Positions 41,043 through 49,645 of a DNA stretch of 64,000 nucleotides are shown piece by piece. Below the pieces are notes generated by a model. The model saw nothing but the letters and a program-made list of their open reading frames with translations. It had not been told where the DNA came from and searched no databases. Both the position numbers and the translations under genes were made by a program. Location: contig NZ_AUBC01000024.1 of the NCBI RefSeq assembly GCF_000429045.1, positions 1 through 64,000 on the forward strand, written 5' to 3'. Each line of letters begins with the position of its first letter. Within the stretch, counting starts at the first letter, position 1. The stretch comes from Salinarimonas rosea DSM 21201. GTDB taxonomy: Bacteria; Pseudomonadota; Alphaproteobacteria; Rhizobiales; Beijerinckiaceae.

Positions 41043-42961
41043 GCGCGATCGCCGTCGCGCTGCGGGCGCGCAATCCGGGAGCCGGCGCCGGGTCCGTCGA
41101 GGCGATGCTCGGCGCGATGGCGCATCGCGGCGCGAATGCGCACGCCTTCGAGAGCGGCGATGCCTGCCTCGGCGCGCGCTGGCGCGGGACGCCCACGGGC
41201 CGTCCCGGTGCGGTGCGCCTGCGGCCGGACGGGCCGATCCTGTGCGCCGACATGCGCCTCGACGACGCCGCCGGGCTCGCGCGCGACCTCGGCCGCCCGC
41301 CGGGCTCGCCCGACGCCGTCCTCGCGCTCGCCGCCTACGAGCGCTGGGGCTGCGCCTTCGCCGAGCATCTCGAGGGAGACTTCGCCATCGTCGTCTGGGA
41401 CCCCGCCCGCCGCGAGCTGATCGGCGCGCGCGACCGCTTCGGCGTGAAGCCGTTCTTCTACCACGTCGACGCGGACGCCGTGCTCGTCGCCAGCGAGGGC
41501 GCCGCGATCCTCGCGGGGCTCGACGCCGAGCCCGAGATCGACGACGTCTTCGTGGCGCAGTATCTCACGGGCTGGTCCGCGGACGCGGCGCGCACGGCGC
41601 ATCGCGGGCTCTCGCGGCTCGAGCCCGGCCACCTCCTGCGCGTGGGACCGGACGGCGCGGCGGCGACGCGGCGATACTGGTCGCTCGTCCCGACGCAGGA
41701 GGAGCCTGCGGATGCCCGCGACGACGGGGAGCGGCTGCGCGCGCTCCTGGAGGAGGCGGTCGCGGTGCGCCTGCGCGGGACGCCGACGGGCGTCATGCTG
41801 AGCGGCGGGCTCGATTCGAGCGCGCTCGCCTGCATCGGCGCGACATTGCGTCCGCAGCCTCTGCCGGTCTTCTCGATGCGCTTCGCGGATCATCCGGAGC
41901 TCGACGAGGGCGCCCATATCGAGGCGGTGCTCGCCGCCCACCGGTTCGAGCCGCACGCTCTCCACCTGTCGGCGCCGGATGCGGTGGAGGCGGGGCGAGA
42001 GATCGTCTCAACGCGGCGCGCCCCGGCGCCGGCTCCCGGGCTCGTCTTCACGCGTGCGCTCTACGGGGCGGCCGCCGAGGCGGGCCTCGGCGCGCTCGTC
42101 AACGGGCACGGCGGGGACGAGGTGATCTCCGACGGCTTCGCCCGCCTCGACGAGCTCGCCCGCGCGGGGCGCTGGCGCGCGCTCTGGCGCGCCTGCGGGG
42201 AGGCGGCGCCGCTCTATGGCGACCCCCGCACCGACCTGTTCCTCGCCCGCATCGCCCGTTCCGCCCCGGCCCCCTTCGTGCGGGCGCTGGCGCGCCGCCT
42301 GCGCGGCGGGCGGGCCCGACACGACGCCTTTGCCTGGCGTCGGCTGCTCTCGCCCGAGGCGGCGCGGCGCACGAACATCGTCGAGCGGATCCGCGAGGGC
42401 GTGGCCCGCCCCGTCGCCGGCCACGACGAGGCGACCCGGCTGCACGTGGGCTCCCTCACGGCGCCCCGCATCCCCGAGGCCTTCGAGGTGCTCGACGAGG
42501 CCGCGGCGCGGGCGGGGATCGAGCCGCGCTATCCGTTCTTCGACCGACGCGTGATCGCGTTCTGCACCAGCCGTCCGGCGGCGGCGAAGCTCGCCGGCGG
42601 ACGCACCCGCGCGCTCCTGCGCGACGCGATGCGGGGCATCCTCCCCGACTCGGTGCGGCTGCGCCGCACCAAGGCGGACTTCCTCCCGATGGCCCTGGCG
42701 GCCCTGCGCCGTCCGCAGACCCGCGCCTTCCTCGCGGCGCTGCTCGAGCGGCCCGGCGACATCGCGGCCCACGTCGCGATGGACGTCCTGCGCGAGCACG
42801 TGCACGCGCTCGAGCGCGGCCGGGCGGACTCGGGCACCGCCTTCGCGCTGTGGCGGGTGATCCAGCTCGCCCTGTGGCTCGAGACGCCCGCCGCCGTCCC
42901 AGCCCGGCCTGCCTCGGGTCGGCCCGCCCCGGCTCGGCCTGCCATGGAGACCCTGCGATGA
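41039..42961 (+). CDS. Lasso peptide C: asparagine-synthetase-like macrolactam cyclase
   Basis: A 640-residue cyclase that should adenylate the Asp9 side chain and close the ring on Gly1. The N-terminal glutaminase-like domain has lost the nucleophile: the protein begins MSAIAVAL, without Cys2, as lasso cyclases do. GDFAIVVWDPARRELIGARDRFGVKPFFY and the synthetase P-loop MLSGGLDSSALA (Ser255-Ser261) are intact, as is NGHGGDEVISDGF. The Pro/Ala/Arg-rich last 30 residues are probably disordered. It is coupled on both sides by ATGA overlaps. Confidence 0.94.
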   Translation: MSAIAVALRARNPGAGAGSVEAMLGAMAHRGANAHAFESGDACLGARWRGTPTGRPGAVRLRPDGPILCADMRLDDAAGLARDLGRPPGSPDAVLALAAYERWGCAFAEHLEGDFAIVVWDPARRELIGARDRFGVKPFFYHVDADAVLVASEGAAILAGLDAEPEIDDVFVAQYLTGWSADAARTAHRGLSRLEPGHLLRVGPDGAAATRRYWSLVPTQEEPADARDDGERLRALLEEAVAVRLRGTPTGVMLSGGLDSSALACIGATLRPQPLPVFSMRFADHPELDEGAHIEAVLAAHRFEPHALHLSAPDAVEAGREIVSTRRAPAPAPGLVFTRALYGAAAEAGLGALVNGHGGDEVISDGFARLDELARAGRWRALWRACGEAAPLYGDPRTDLFLARIARSAPAPFVRALARRLRGGRARHDAFAWRRLLSPEAARRTNIVERIREGVARPVAGHDEATRLHVGSLTAPRIPEAFEVLDEAAARAGIEPRYPFFDRRVIAFCTSRPAAAKLAGGRTRALLRDAMRGILPDSVRLRRTKADFLPMALAALRRPQTRAFLAALLERPGDIAAHVAMDVLREHVHALERGRADSGTAFALWRVIQLALWLETPAAVPARPASGRPAPARPAMETLR

Positions 42962-43896
42962 CGAGCCCCGCCGTCGCGCCCCCCGGGCGCGCGCCGCACG
43001 CCTACGACGCCTACGGCCTGCGCATCCGCTCCGACGTCGTGCTGCCGGAGCTGCGGCCCGGCACGGCGTCGCCGGGCGCGCCGCCCGACCTGACGATCGT
43101 CCGCGCCGGGCCGGGCAGCCTCGCCGTCGAGCCGGGCGTGTCCTTCCGGGAGGGGGAGGCGTCCCTCGCCTGGCCGGAGGTCGGGAGCTTCCGCGTTCGC
43201 GACGGCCGGATCGTCGCCGCGCCGCTGGAGGGCGTCGGCGACGAGCTCCTCGCCTTCCCGCTGCTCGGCCCCGTCCTCGCCGCCGCGCTGCACCTGGGGG
43301 GCCGTTTCGTCATGCACGCGAGCGCGATCGCGGTGGACGGCGAGGTCGTCGTCGTCATGGGCGACAAGGGCGCCGGCAAGTCGACGACCGCGAGCGCTCT
43401 CCTGTCCGCCGGCCACGCCCTCGTGGCGGACGACCTGGTCGTGCTCGACGTCGGCGCCACCACGCGGGCGCTGCCCGGTTTTCCCCAGCTGAAGCTCGAC
43501 GACGCCGCGCTCGCGCGCCTCGGCGACCCGATCGCCGAGGTCCGGCCCGCCGTGCATCCGCAGATCCGCAAGCATCGGGTTCTCGTCCGGCGCTACACTG
43601 TCGAGCCGCTGCCGGTGCGCCGGCTCTATCTCGTGGAGCGCGGGGAGGGCGCGCGGATCGCGCCTGTCGCGGGCCTCGATGCGCTGCGCGCCGTCCTGCG
43701 CTTCGCCTACGCGGCGCGGTACGGGGCACAGGCCTTCGCCCCGCTGCGCGCCGGCGCGCACGTGCGCGGCGCGGCGACGATGGCCGATGCCGGGCTCGTC
43801 GCGCGGCTCGTCGTGCCCGAGGGTCTCGATCGCATCGCCGAGGGCGTGGGCGCGATCGAGCGCGACGTCGCCCGCCGCGCCCGAGAGGCCGCGTGA
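42958..43896 (+). CDS. HPr-kinase-like lasso peptide kinase
   Basis: A 312-residue kinase. The P-loop GDKGAGKST (Gly135-Thr143, Lys141) follows MHASAIAVDGEVVVV. HALVADDLVVLD holds the conserved Asp pair of HprK-type enzymes, and PGFPQLKL follows. Such kinases in lasso clusters phosphorylate the C-terminal Ser of the precursor (PadeK for paeninodin). The precursor here does end in Ser, which supports that function. The gene overlaps the cyclase before it and the exporter after it by 4 bp. Confidence 0.9.
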   Translation: MTSPAVAPPGRAPHAYDAYGLRIRSDVVLPELRPGTASPGAPPDLTIVRAGPGSLAVEPGVSFREGEASLAWPEVGSFRVRDGRIVAAPLEGVGDELLAFPLLGPVLAAALHLGGRFVMHASAIAVDGEVVVVMGDKGAGKSTTASALLSAGHALVADDLVVLDVGATTRALPGFPQLKLDDAALARLGDPIAEVRPAVHPQIRKHRVLVRRYTVEPLPVRRLYLVERGEGARIAPVAGLDALRAVLRFAYAARYGAQAFAPLRAGAHVRGAATMADAGLVARLVVPEGLDRIAEGVGAIERDVARRAREAA

Positions 43897-45833
43897 GCGC
43901 CCCCCACGCCCGAGCCTCCGGAGCCGGTCGCGCGGCGGAGGCGCCGGAGGGCGCGGTCGTCGACAGGGCGTCGGGGCTCGGCTCGCATCTCGGCGCGCTG
44001 GGCGGCCTGCTCTCTGCGCTGCGCCGCTCCTGCGGCGCGAAGATCTGGGTCGCGCTGGTCTTCCTCGTCCTCGGCACGCTGAGCGAGGGCGCCTCCATCC
44101 TCCTGCTCCTGCCGATCCTGCATCTCGTCGAGAGCTCGCGGGCGCAGGGCGGGGTCTACCTCTCCGAGCTGGCGCCCGACGGCATCGACCTGCCGGCGGT
44201 CGCGGTGGGGCTCGAGGCGATGCTCGCGGCCCTCGTGGTGCTGGTCGCGCTGCAGGTCTGGTTCAACCGGCGCAAGGCCGCCTACTTCTCGGATCTGCTC
44301 CAGGCGTTCTCGAACGGGATCCGCACGGACCTGTTTCGCGCCGTCGCCGGCGCGCGCTGGGATGCGCTCTCGGGCATGCGCCGGGCGGATGTGGAATACG
44401 CGCTCACCGGAGAGATCGAGCGGCTGAACCTGAGCATCTTCGCCGTCCTCGGCATGCTCCAGAGCGCGATCGGCCTCGTCGTCCTGGTGGGGCTGACGTT
44501 CGCCATCTCGGTTCCGATGACGCTGTTCGCGCTCGCCTTCGGCGTCCTCGGCTTCGTCGCCCTGCACCCGTTCCGAAGCGCCTCGGCGCAGTTCGGCGAG
44601 CGGCTGATGCGCAGGCGCACGGACCAGTTCGGCATCGTCACGGAGTTCCTGCACGGGCTGAAGACCGCCCGCAGCATGAACGAGGAGGCGCGCCACGTCG
44701 CGCTGTTCGAGGACAACCTCGCCCGCGCCCGCGACGAGGCGCGGGTCTACGCGTGGAGGCAGGCGACCGGCAACGGCCTGTTCCGCGTCGGCCTGGCGGT
44801 GGCGGGCGTGGCCTTCGCCTACGTCGGGCTGCGTGTCGTCGCGCTCGGCATCGCCGAGCTCGCCGTCATGCTGCTCGTGCTGATGCGGATCGCACCGCGC
44901 TTCATGGCGCTGCAGGCCCAGTCCGGCGAGTTTCTCAAGAACGAGACCGCCTACAGGCGTCTCGTCGGCCACGTCGCGGTGCTCGGGGCCGCGCGCGAGA
45001 TCGAGGCGGTGCCGGCCCGGCCCGTGCGCCGGCCCCGGCACGAGATCCTCCTCGACCGGGTGACGTACCACCACCCGGCACCGGGCGGCGACGACGATGC
45101 CCCGCGGGCCGGACTGACGGACTGCACGGTGCGTCTTCGCGTCGGCGAGATCACGGCGGTGATCGGCGCCTCCGGCTCCGGCAAGAGCACGCTCGCCGAT
45201 ATCGTCACCGGGCTCGTGCGGCCCCGAGAGGGAGCGATGCGCCTGGACGGCGAGCCGCTCGCGCCGGACCAGGCCCGCGCCTGGCGCGATCACGTCGCCT
45301 ACCTGCCGCAGGAGACGTTCCTCTCCGGCGGGACGGTGCGGGACAATCTCCTGGTCGCGGCTCCGGACGCCGACGACGCGCGCCTCGCCGACGTCCTCGC
45401 GAAGGCGGCACTGCCGGTCGACCGCCTGCCGCAGGGGCTCGGCACGCCGGTCGGTGAGCGCGGCGGGCTCCTGTCCGGCGGCGAGCGCCAGCGGATCGCG
45501 CTCGCCCGCGCCCTCCTGCGCCGCCCGGCGCTCCTCGTCCTCGACGAGGCCACGAGCGCGCTCGACTGGGAGAGCCAGGCGCGGATCGCCGACGCCCTCG
45601 TGCGGCTCGCCGGCGAGACGACGATCCTCACCATCGCGCATCGCCCCTCGATGGTGAGCTTCGCGCACCGGGTCTACGCGCTGGACGGCGGGCGGGTGGT
45701 CGAGGACGGGGAGACCGATGCCCTGATGCACGACCCGGGCAGCTACCTCTCCCAGATGCTCGCCCACGAGATCGCCCGGCGCGAAGCGCCTGGGCACCAT
45801 CGGGGCCCGCAGGTCGCGGCCGGGCGCGGCTAG
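43893..45833 (+). CDS. Lasso peptide D: ABC exporter/immunity protein
   Basis: A 646-residue half-transporter. The membrane domain (about 45-370) has six helices beginning IWVALVFLVLGTLSEGASILLLLPIL. The ATPase has Walker A GASGSGKST, signature LLSGGERQRIALARALL, Walker B LLVLDEATSALD and H-loop TIAHRPSM. In lasso clusters this protein exports the mature peptide and gives self-immunity. The GTG start lies in the kinase stop codon, so the kinase and exporter are translationally coupled. It is the last gene of the operon. Confidence 0.92.
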   Translation: MSAPHARASGAGRAAEAPEGAVVDRASGLGSHLGALGGLLSALRRSCGAKIWVALVFLVLGTLSEGASILLLLPILHLVESSRAQGGVYLSELAPDGIDLPAVAVGLEAMLAALVVLVALQVWFNRRKAAYFSDLLQAFSNGIRTDLFRAVAGARWDALSGMRRADVEYALTGEIERLNLSIFAVLGMLQSAIGLVVLVGLTFAISVPMTLFALAFGVLGFVALHPFRSASAQFGERLMRRRTDQFGIVTEFLHGLKTARSMNEEARHVALFEDNLARARDEARVYAWRQATGNGLFRVGLAVAGVAFAYVGLRVVALGIAELAVMLLVLMRIAPRFMALQAQSGEFLKNETAYRRLVGHVAVLGAAREIEAVPARPVRRPRHEILLDRVTYHHPAPGGDDDAPRAGLTDCTVRLRVGEITAVIGASGSGKSTLADIVTGLVRPREGAMRLDGEPLAPDQARAWRDHVAYLPQETFLSGGTVRDNLLVAAPDADDARLADVLAKAALPVDRLPQGLGTPVGERGGLLSGGERQRIALARALLRRPALLVLDEATSALDWESQARIADALVRLAGETTILTIAHRPSMVSFAHRVYALDGGRVVEDGETDALMHDPGSYLSQMLAHEIARREAPGHHRGPQVAAGRG

Positions 45834-45995
45834 GCTCGTGTCGGGCGTGCGGCGAGCGCTGCCGGTCTCGGGCAGCCGTCTCGCGTGCCGCAAGGACCTG
45901 GGGGAACGGCGGACCGGAGCGATGCAGCCCGAAAGGAGCGAGCAGGCCAGCGTGGCCAGTCGCCCATTCGGTCGGAAGAGGCTTGGTGAAAAATT

Positions 45996-46035
45996 ATCTT
46001 GCAAGATGGTCGATACTGGAAACAATGTTTTTCAG
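45996..46035 (+). promoter_or_regulatory. Candidate operator of the RpiR-type regulator
   Basis: An AT-rich stretch holds a perfect 12-bp palindrome ATCTTGCAAGAT (45996-46007) and an imperfect one, CTGGAAAC-AAT-GTTTTTCAG (46016-46035). The latter, GAAAC/GTTTTC in form, resembles RpiR-family operators. Both lie within 60 bp upstream of the regulator start, so autoregulation is likely. The rest of the 219-bp gap after the lasso exporter shows only a weak 6-bp stem near 45858-45876. Confidence 0.45.
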
Positions 46036-46052
46036 ATTGGACCGTGGCCCCG

Positions 46053-46946
46053 ATGTCGACCCTCTCCCCCATCCTGTCCCTGATCCTGAACCAGCGCGCG
46101 GCGTTCACCGCGTCGCAGGGGCGGCTCGCGGATTGGATCCTCGCCAACCCGATGCTGGCGGCGACCATGGGAATCGAGGAGCTGGCCGAGGCGTCGGGGG
46201 TCTCGATCGCCACCGTGAACCGGTTCGTGAAGACGCTGGGGCTCAACGGCTACGCCGAGTTCCGCACCCGCTCGCTGGACGCGTTCCGGCGCACCATCGC
46301 GCCGGTCGAGAAGCTGCGTGAGCGCAAGGGCGCGGGCGCCGATCCGGCGGGCGTCTTCGCGGACGGGTACGCCTCGGCCGAGGCGAACCTCGCCTTCGCG
46401 CGCGATCTCCTCAACGCCGAGGCCTGCGCGGTCGCCGCCGACGTGCTGGCGCGTGCGCGGACGGTCGCCATCGTCGGGCTCGGCATCTCGTCGGCCCTGG
46501 CGCAGTTCGCCGCCGAGCACCTCGCGCAGTTCGCGCCGGCTCAGGTCGTGCTGACCGGCTTCGGCGGGCCGGCGCGCATGGTCCCCCGCATGATGCGGCT
46601 GGAGCCGCAGGACGCGGCGCTGGTCATCACGCTCCCGCGCTATTCCGCGACGACCGTGCGCCTGACGCGCTCGCTGCACGAGCGGGGCGTGCCGGTGGTC
46701 GGGATCACCGATGCGCCGAGCTCGCCCATCGTCCCGTTCTGCCGGGCGGTGCTCTTCGGCGGGGCGAGCCATCCCGTGCTGTTCGCCTCGAGCGTCGGGA
46801 TCGTCGCGGCGATCGAGGCGCTCGCGGCGGTGCTGATGCTGCGCACCCAGACCGCCGCCGACGCGGCGAAGCTGACGGAGCAGATCTACCCGTTCCTCTT
46901 CGAGGACGGCGAGTCCGACGGCTCGCGTCCGGAGGACGAGTGGTGA
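46053..46946 (+). CDS. MurR/RpiR-family transcriptional regulator
   Basis: A 297-residue regulator. The N-terminal HTH_6 domain reads TASQGRLADWILANPMLAATMGIEELAEASGVSIATVNRFVKTLGLNGYAEFR. The C-terminal SIS domain begins RTVAIVGLGISSALAQFAAEHLA and normally binds a sugar phosphate. The start is uncertain: an ATG at 46053 or a GTG nine bases earlier, neither with a strong ribosome-binding site. It lies 41 bp before the peptide-type ABC operon and probably controls it, which hints that the imported compound carries or yields a sugar. Confidence 0.88.
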   Translation: MSTLSPILSLILNQRAAFTASQGRLADWILANPMLAATMGIEELAEASGVSIATVNRFVKTLGLNGYAEFRTRSLDAFRRTIAPVEKLRERKGAGADPAGVFADGYASAEANLAFARDLLNAEACAVAADVLARARTVAIVGLGISSALAQFAAEHLAQFAPAQVVLTGFGGPARMVPRMMRLEPQDAALVITLPRYSATTVRLTRSLHERGVPVVGITDAPSSPIVPFCRAVLFGGASHPVLFASSVGIVAAIEALAAVLMLRTQTAADAAKLTEQIYPFLFEDGESDGSRPEDEW

Positions 46947-46987
46947 CCCGAAAACGGGCAACGACGAAAACGGAGGGAAGAAACTCG

Positions 46988-48604
46988 ATGACCCCATTCA
47001 TGCGCCGCAGCGGCCTTTTCGGCGCGCTCGCGTTCACGCTCCTCGCCGGGACCGCCTCGGCCGAGGAGCTCACCATCGCCCTGTCGTCGGAACCGACGGC
47101 GGTCGATCCGCACTATCACGACCTGTCGTCGAACAACGCGCTGACGATGCACGTCTTCGACGCGCTGCTGACGACGGACGCCCAGCAGAAGGTCCAGCCG
47201 AACCTCGCCACGGCCTGGACGAACGAGGGGCCGACCACCTGGCGCTTCGAGCTGCGCGACGACGTCGTCTTCAGCGATGGCACGCCGTTCACGGCCGAGG
47301 ACGTGATCTTCTCCTATTGCCGCGTGCTCAACAACGAGACGGCGGTCTCCGGCTCGTTCGACGAGGCCATCAAGAACATGGCCTCGATCGAGGCGCCGGA
47401 CGATCATACGCTCGTCTTCGAGACGAACGAGCCCGATCCGCTGCTGCCGATCCGCCTCGCCCAGATCGCGATCATCTCCGACGAGATCGCCGAGCACGGC
47501 GAGATCAGCTTCGACCCGCAGAGCGATTGCGGTGTCACCGGCGCCTGGCCGACGGTGAACGACTTCAACGATGGCACCGTCGCCATCGGCACCGGACCGT
47601 ACGCGATCGAGAGCTACGTCAAGGGCAGTGGCATCGACCTCGTGCGCAACGAGCGCTATTTCGGCGAGGCGCCGGAATGGGAGCGCGTGAGCTTCAAGCC
47701 GGTCCCGAACGCGGGCCCGCGGCTCGCCGGTCTGCTCTCGGGCGACTACGACGTCATCGAGAACCCTGCGGCGCGCGACCTCTCGCGGATCGAGAGCTCG
47801 GACGACTACGAGTACGTGATCACGCCGTCCTCGCGGGTGATCTACCTGCAGCTCGACATGCGCGACGATAGCCCCTTCGTCGAGGCGCCCGACGGCTCGA
47901 ACCCGTTCCAGGACGTGCGCGTGCGTCGCGCCATGTCGATGGCGATCGACCGCGAGGCGATCGTCGAGCGCATCATGGACGACGCGGCGGCGCCGGCGAA
48001 CCAGTTCCTGCCGGCGGGCATGTTCGGCACGATCGCTGATGCGCCCGCGCTGGAATACGATCCCGACCGCGCCCGCGAGCTCCTCGCCGAGGCGGGCTAT
48101 CCCGACGGCTTCAGCGTGACGTTCCACGCCACCAACGATCGCTACATCAACGACGCTCAGGTGGCGCAGGCGGTGGCGCAGTTCCTCACCCGCATCGGCA
48201 TCGACACCGAGCTCGACGCGATGACGCGCTCGATCTTCTTCTCGCGCCGCTCGGGTCGCGAGTTCAGCCTCTCCATGGGCGGCTGGGGCTCCGATACCGG
48301 CGAGGCGAGCTCGTTCCTGCGTCAGTGGGTGCCGACCACCGACGACGTGGCCGGGCTCGGCGGCAGCAATTACGGCGGCTGGTCCGATCCGGAGTTCGAC
48401 GTCGTGCTGCGCGAGGCGATCGCCACCATGGACGACGCGGAGCGCGAGGCGCTGCTGCAGCAGGCCGGCGCCCGGGTGCTCGAGCAGATGCCCTACATCC
48501 CGCTCCACTACGAGAGCACGATCTGGGCCTTCCGCTCCGACCTCGACTACCAGGGCCGCGCCGACCAGTACACGCTGGCGACCGCCATCACCTCCGACGA
48601 GTGA
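46988..48604 (+). CDS. Peptide-type ABC transporter substrate-binding protein
   Basis: A 538-residue periplasmic protein of family 5 (DppA/OppA/NikA). The signal peptide is about residues 1-25, ending TASA. Family motifs are LTIALSSEPTAVDPHY, WRFELRDDVVFSDGTPFTAEDVIFSY, IGTGPYAIESY and DVRVRRAMSMAIDREAIV. The start follows GGAGGGAAG. It should deliver the ligand to the permeases encoded downstream. Dipeptides, oligopeptides, nickel, sugars and opines are all carried by this family, so the ligand is open. Confidence 0.92.
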   Translation: MTPFMRRSGLFGALAFTLLAGTASAEELTIALSSEPTAVDPHYHDLSSNNALTMHVFDALLTTDAQQKVQPNLATAWTNEGPTTWRFELRDDVVFSDGTPFTAEDVIFSYCRVLNNETAVSGSFDEAIKNMASIEAPDDHTLVFETNEPDPLLPIRLAQIAIISDEIAEHGEISFDPQSDCGVTGAWPTVNDFNDGTVAIGTGPYAIESYVKGSGIDLVRNERYFGEAPEWERVSFKPVPNAGPRLAGLLSGDYDVIENPAARDLSRIESSDDYEYVITPSSRVIYLQLDMRDDSPFVEAPDGSNPFQDVRVRRAMSMAIDREAIVERIMDDAAAPANQFLPAGMFGTIADAPALEYDPDRARELLAEAGYPDGFSVTFHATNDRYINDAQVAQAVAQFLTRIGIDTELDAMTRSIFFSRRSGREFSLSMGGWGSDTGEASSFLRQWVPTTDDVAGLGGSNYGGWSDPEFDVVLREAIATMDDAEREALLQQAGARVLEQMPYIPLHYESTIWAFRSDLDYQGRADQYTLATAITSDE

Positions 48605-48611
48605 TCGTCCG

Positions 48612-48639
48612 GCCGGGCCCGCACGCGAGCGGGCCCGGC
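48612..48639 (+). promoter_or_regulatory. Stem-loop between binding protein and permease genes
   Basis: GCCGGGCCCGC (48612-48622) pairs perfectly with GCGGGCCCGGC (48629-48639) over loop ACGCGA, 8 nt after the stop codon. No T-tract follows and the operon continues. It parallels the hairpin after the binding-protein gene at 3507-3533. Confidence 0.6.
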
Positions 48640-48667
48640 TCCCCCATCCGTCCGAGGACACGAGCCC

Positions 48668-49645
48668 GTGACGCTGTTCATCCTCCGCCGCGTGATCCAG
48701 AGCGTCTTCGTGCTCCTCGCGGTCTCGCTGGTCGTCTTCTTCGCCGTCTACGCGATCGGCGATCCCGTCGAGCTGCTCGTCAGCCCGGACACGAGCGCGG
48801 CCGAGCGCGAGGTGATGATCCGTCGGCTCGGTCTCGACCTGCCGATCTGGCGGCAATACCTCGTGTTCCTGGGCAACCTCGCCCAGGGCGACCTCGGCAC
48901 CTCCTTCGTCCACGGCGTCCCCGCGGTGGAGCTGATCCTCCAGCGGCTGCCCGCGACCCTGGAGCTCGTCGTCCTCTCCCTCGTGATCGCCGTCTCGATC
49001 GGGCTGCCGCTCGGCATGATCGCCGGGCTCGCTCCCGAGACGCGCACCGCGCGCACGATCATGACGGGCTCGATCTTCGGCTACTCGCTCCCGGCCTTCT
49101 GGCAGGGGATGATGCTGATCTTCGTCTTCGCGGTGTTCCTGAACTGGGCGCCGGCGGCGGGGCGCGGGGACACGGTGAGCCTGCTCGGCGTGGAGGTGAG
49201 CTTTCTCACCGCGGACGGCTGGTCCCACCTGATCCTGCCGGCGATCAACCTCGCTCTCCCGAACCTCGCGCTCGTGCTCCGGCTCGCCGCCTCGGGCACG
49301 GCGGAGGCGCGGCTGCAGGACTACGTCAAGTACGCCCGCGCCAAGGGCGTGCGGCGCGGGCGCATCGTGCGCCGGCACATCCTGCGCAACATCCTCGTCC
49401 CCGTCGTCACCGTGATCGGCGTCGAGTTCGGCAGCCTGATCGCCTATTCCACCATCACCGAGACCGTGTTCGCCTGGCCCGGCATGGGCAAGCTCCTGAT
49501 CGACAGCGTCTACCAGCTCGATCGGCCGGTCGTGGTCGCCTACGTCATGATCGCCACCTTCATCTTCGTCACGGTCAACCTCCTCGTCGATCTCGCCTAT
49601 GCGATGCTCGATCCGCGGGTCGAGCTCGAGAAGGGGGCGTCGTGA
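48668..49645 (+). CDS. Peptide-type ABC permease (DppB-like)
   Basis: A 325-residue permease with six helices. The N-terminus LFILRRVIQSVFVLLAVSLVVFF and the loop VKYARAKGVRRGRIVRRHILRN, the EAA-type ATPase contact, are typical of DppB/OppB. TVFAWPGMGKLLIDSV closes the family signature. The GTG start has GAGGA 10 nt upstream. Its end overlaps the next permease gene by GTGA. Confidence 0.93.
   Translation: MTLFILRRVIQSVFVLLAVSLVVFFAVYAIGDPVELLVSPDTSAAEREVMIRRLGLDLPIWRQYLVFLGNLAQGDLGTSFVHGVPAVELILQRLPATLELVVLSLVIAVSIGLPLGMIAGLAPETRTARTIMTGSIFGYSLPAFWQGMMLIFVFAVFLNWAPAAGRGDTVSLLGVEVSFLTADGWSHLILPAINLALPNLALVLRLAASGTAEARLQDYVKYARAKGVRRGRIVRRHILRNILVPVVTVIGVEFGSLIAYSTITETVFAWPGMGKLLIDSVYQLDRPVVVAYVMIATFIFVTVNLLVDLAYAMLDPRVELEKGAS

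Noticed and set aside
45858-45876. Terminator after the lasso exporter gene
   Set aside because: The stem is only 6 bp with a 7-nt loop and no T-tract, too weak to list as a feature.
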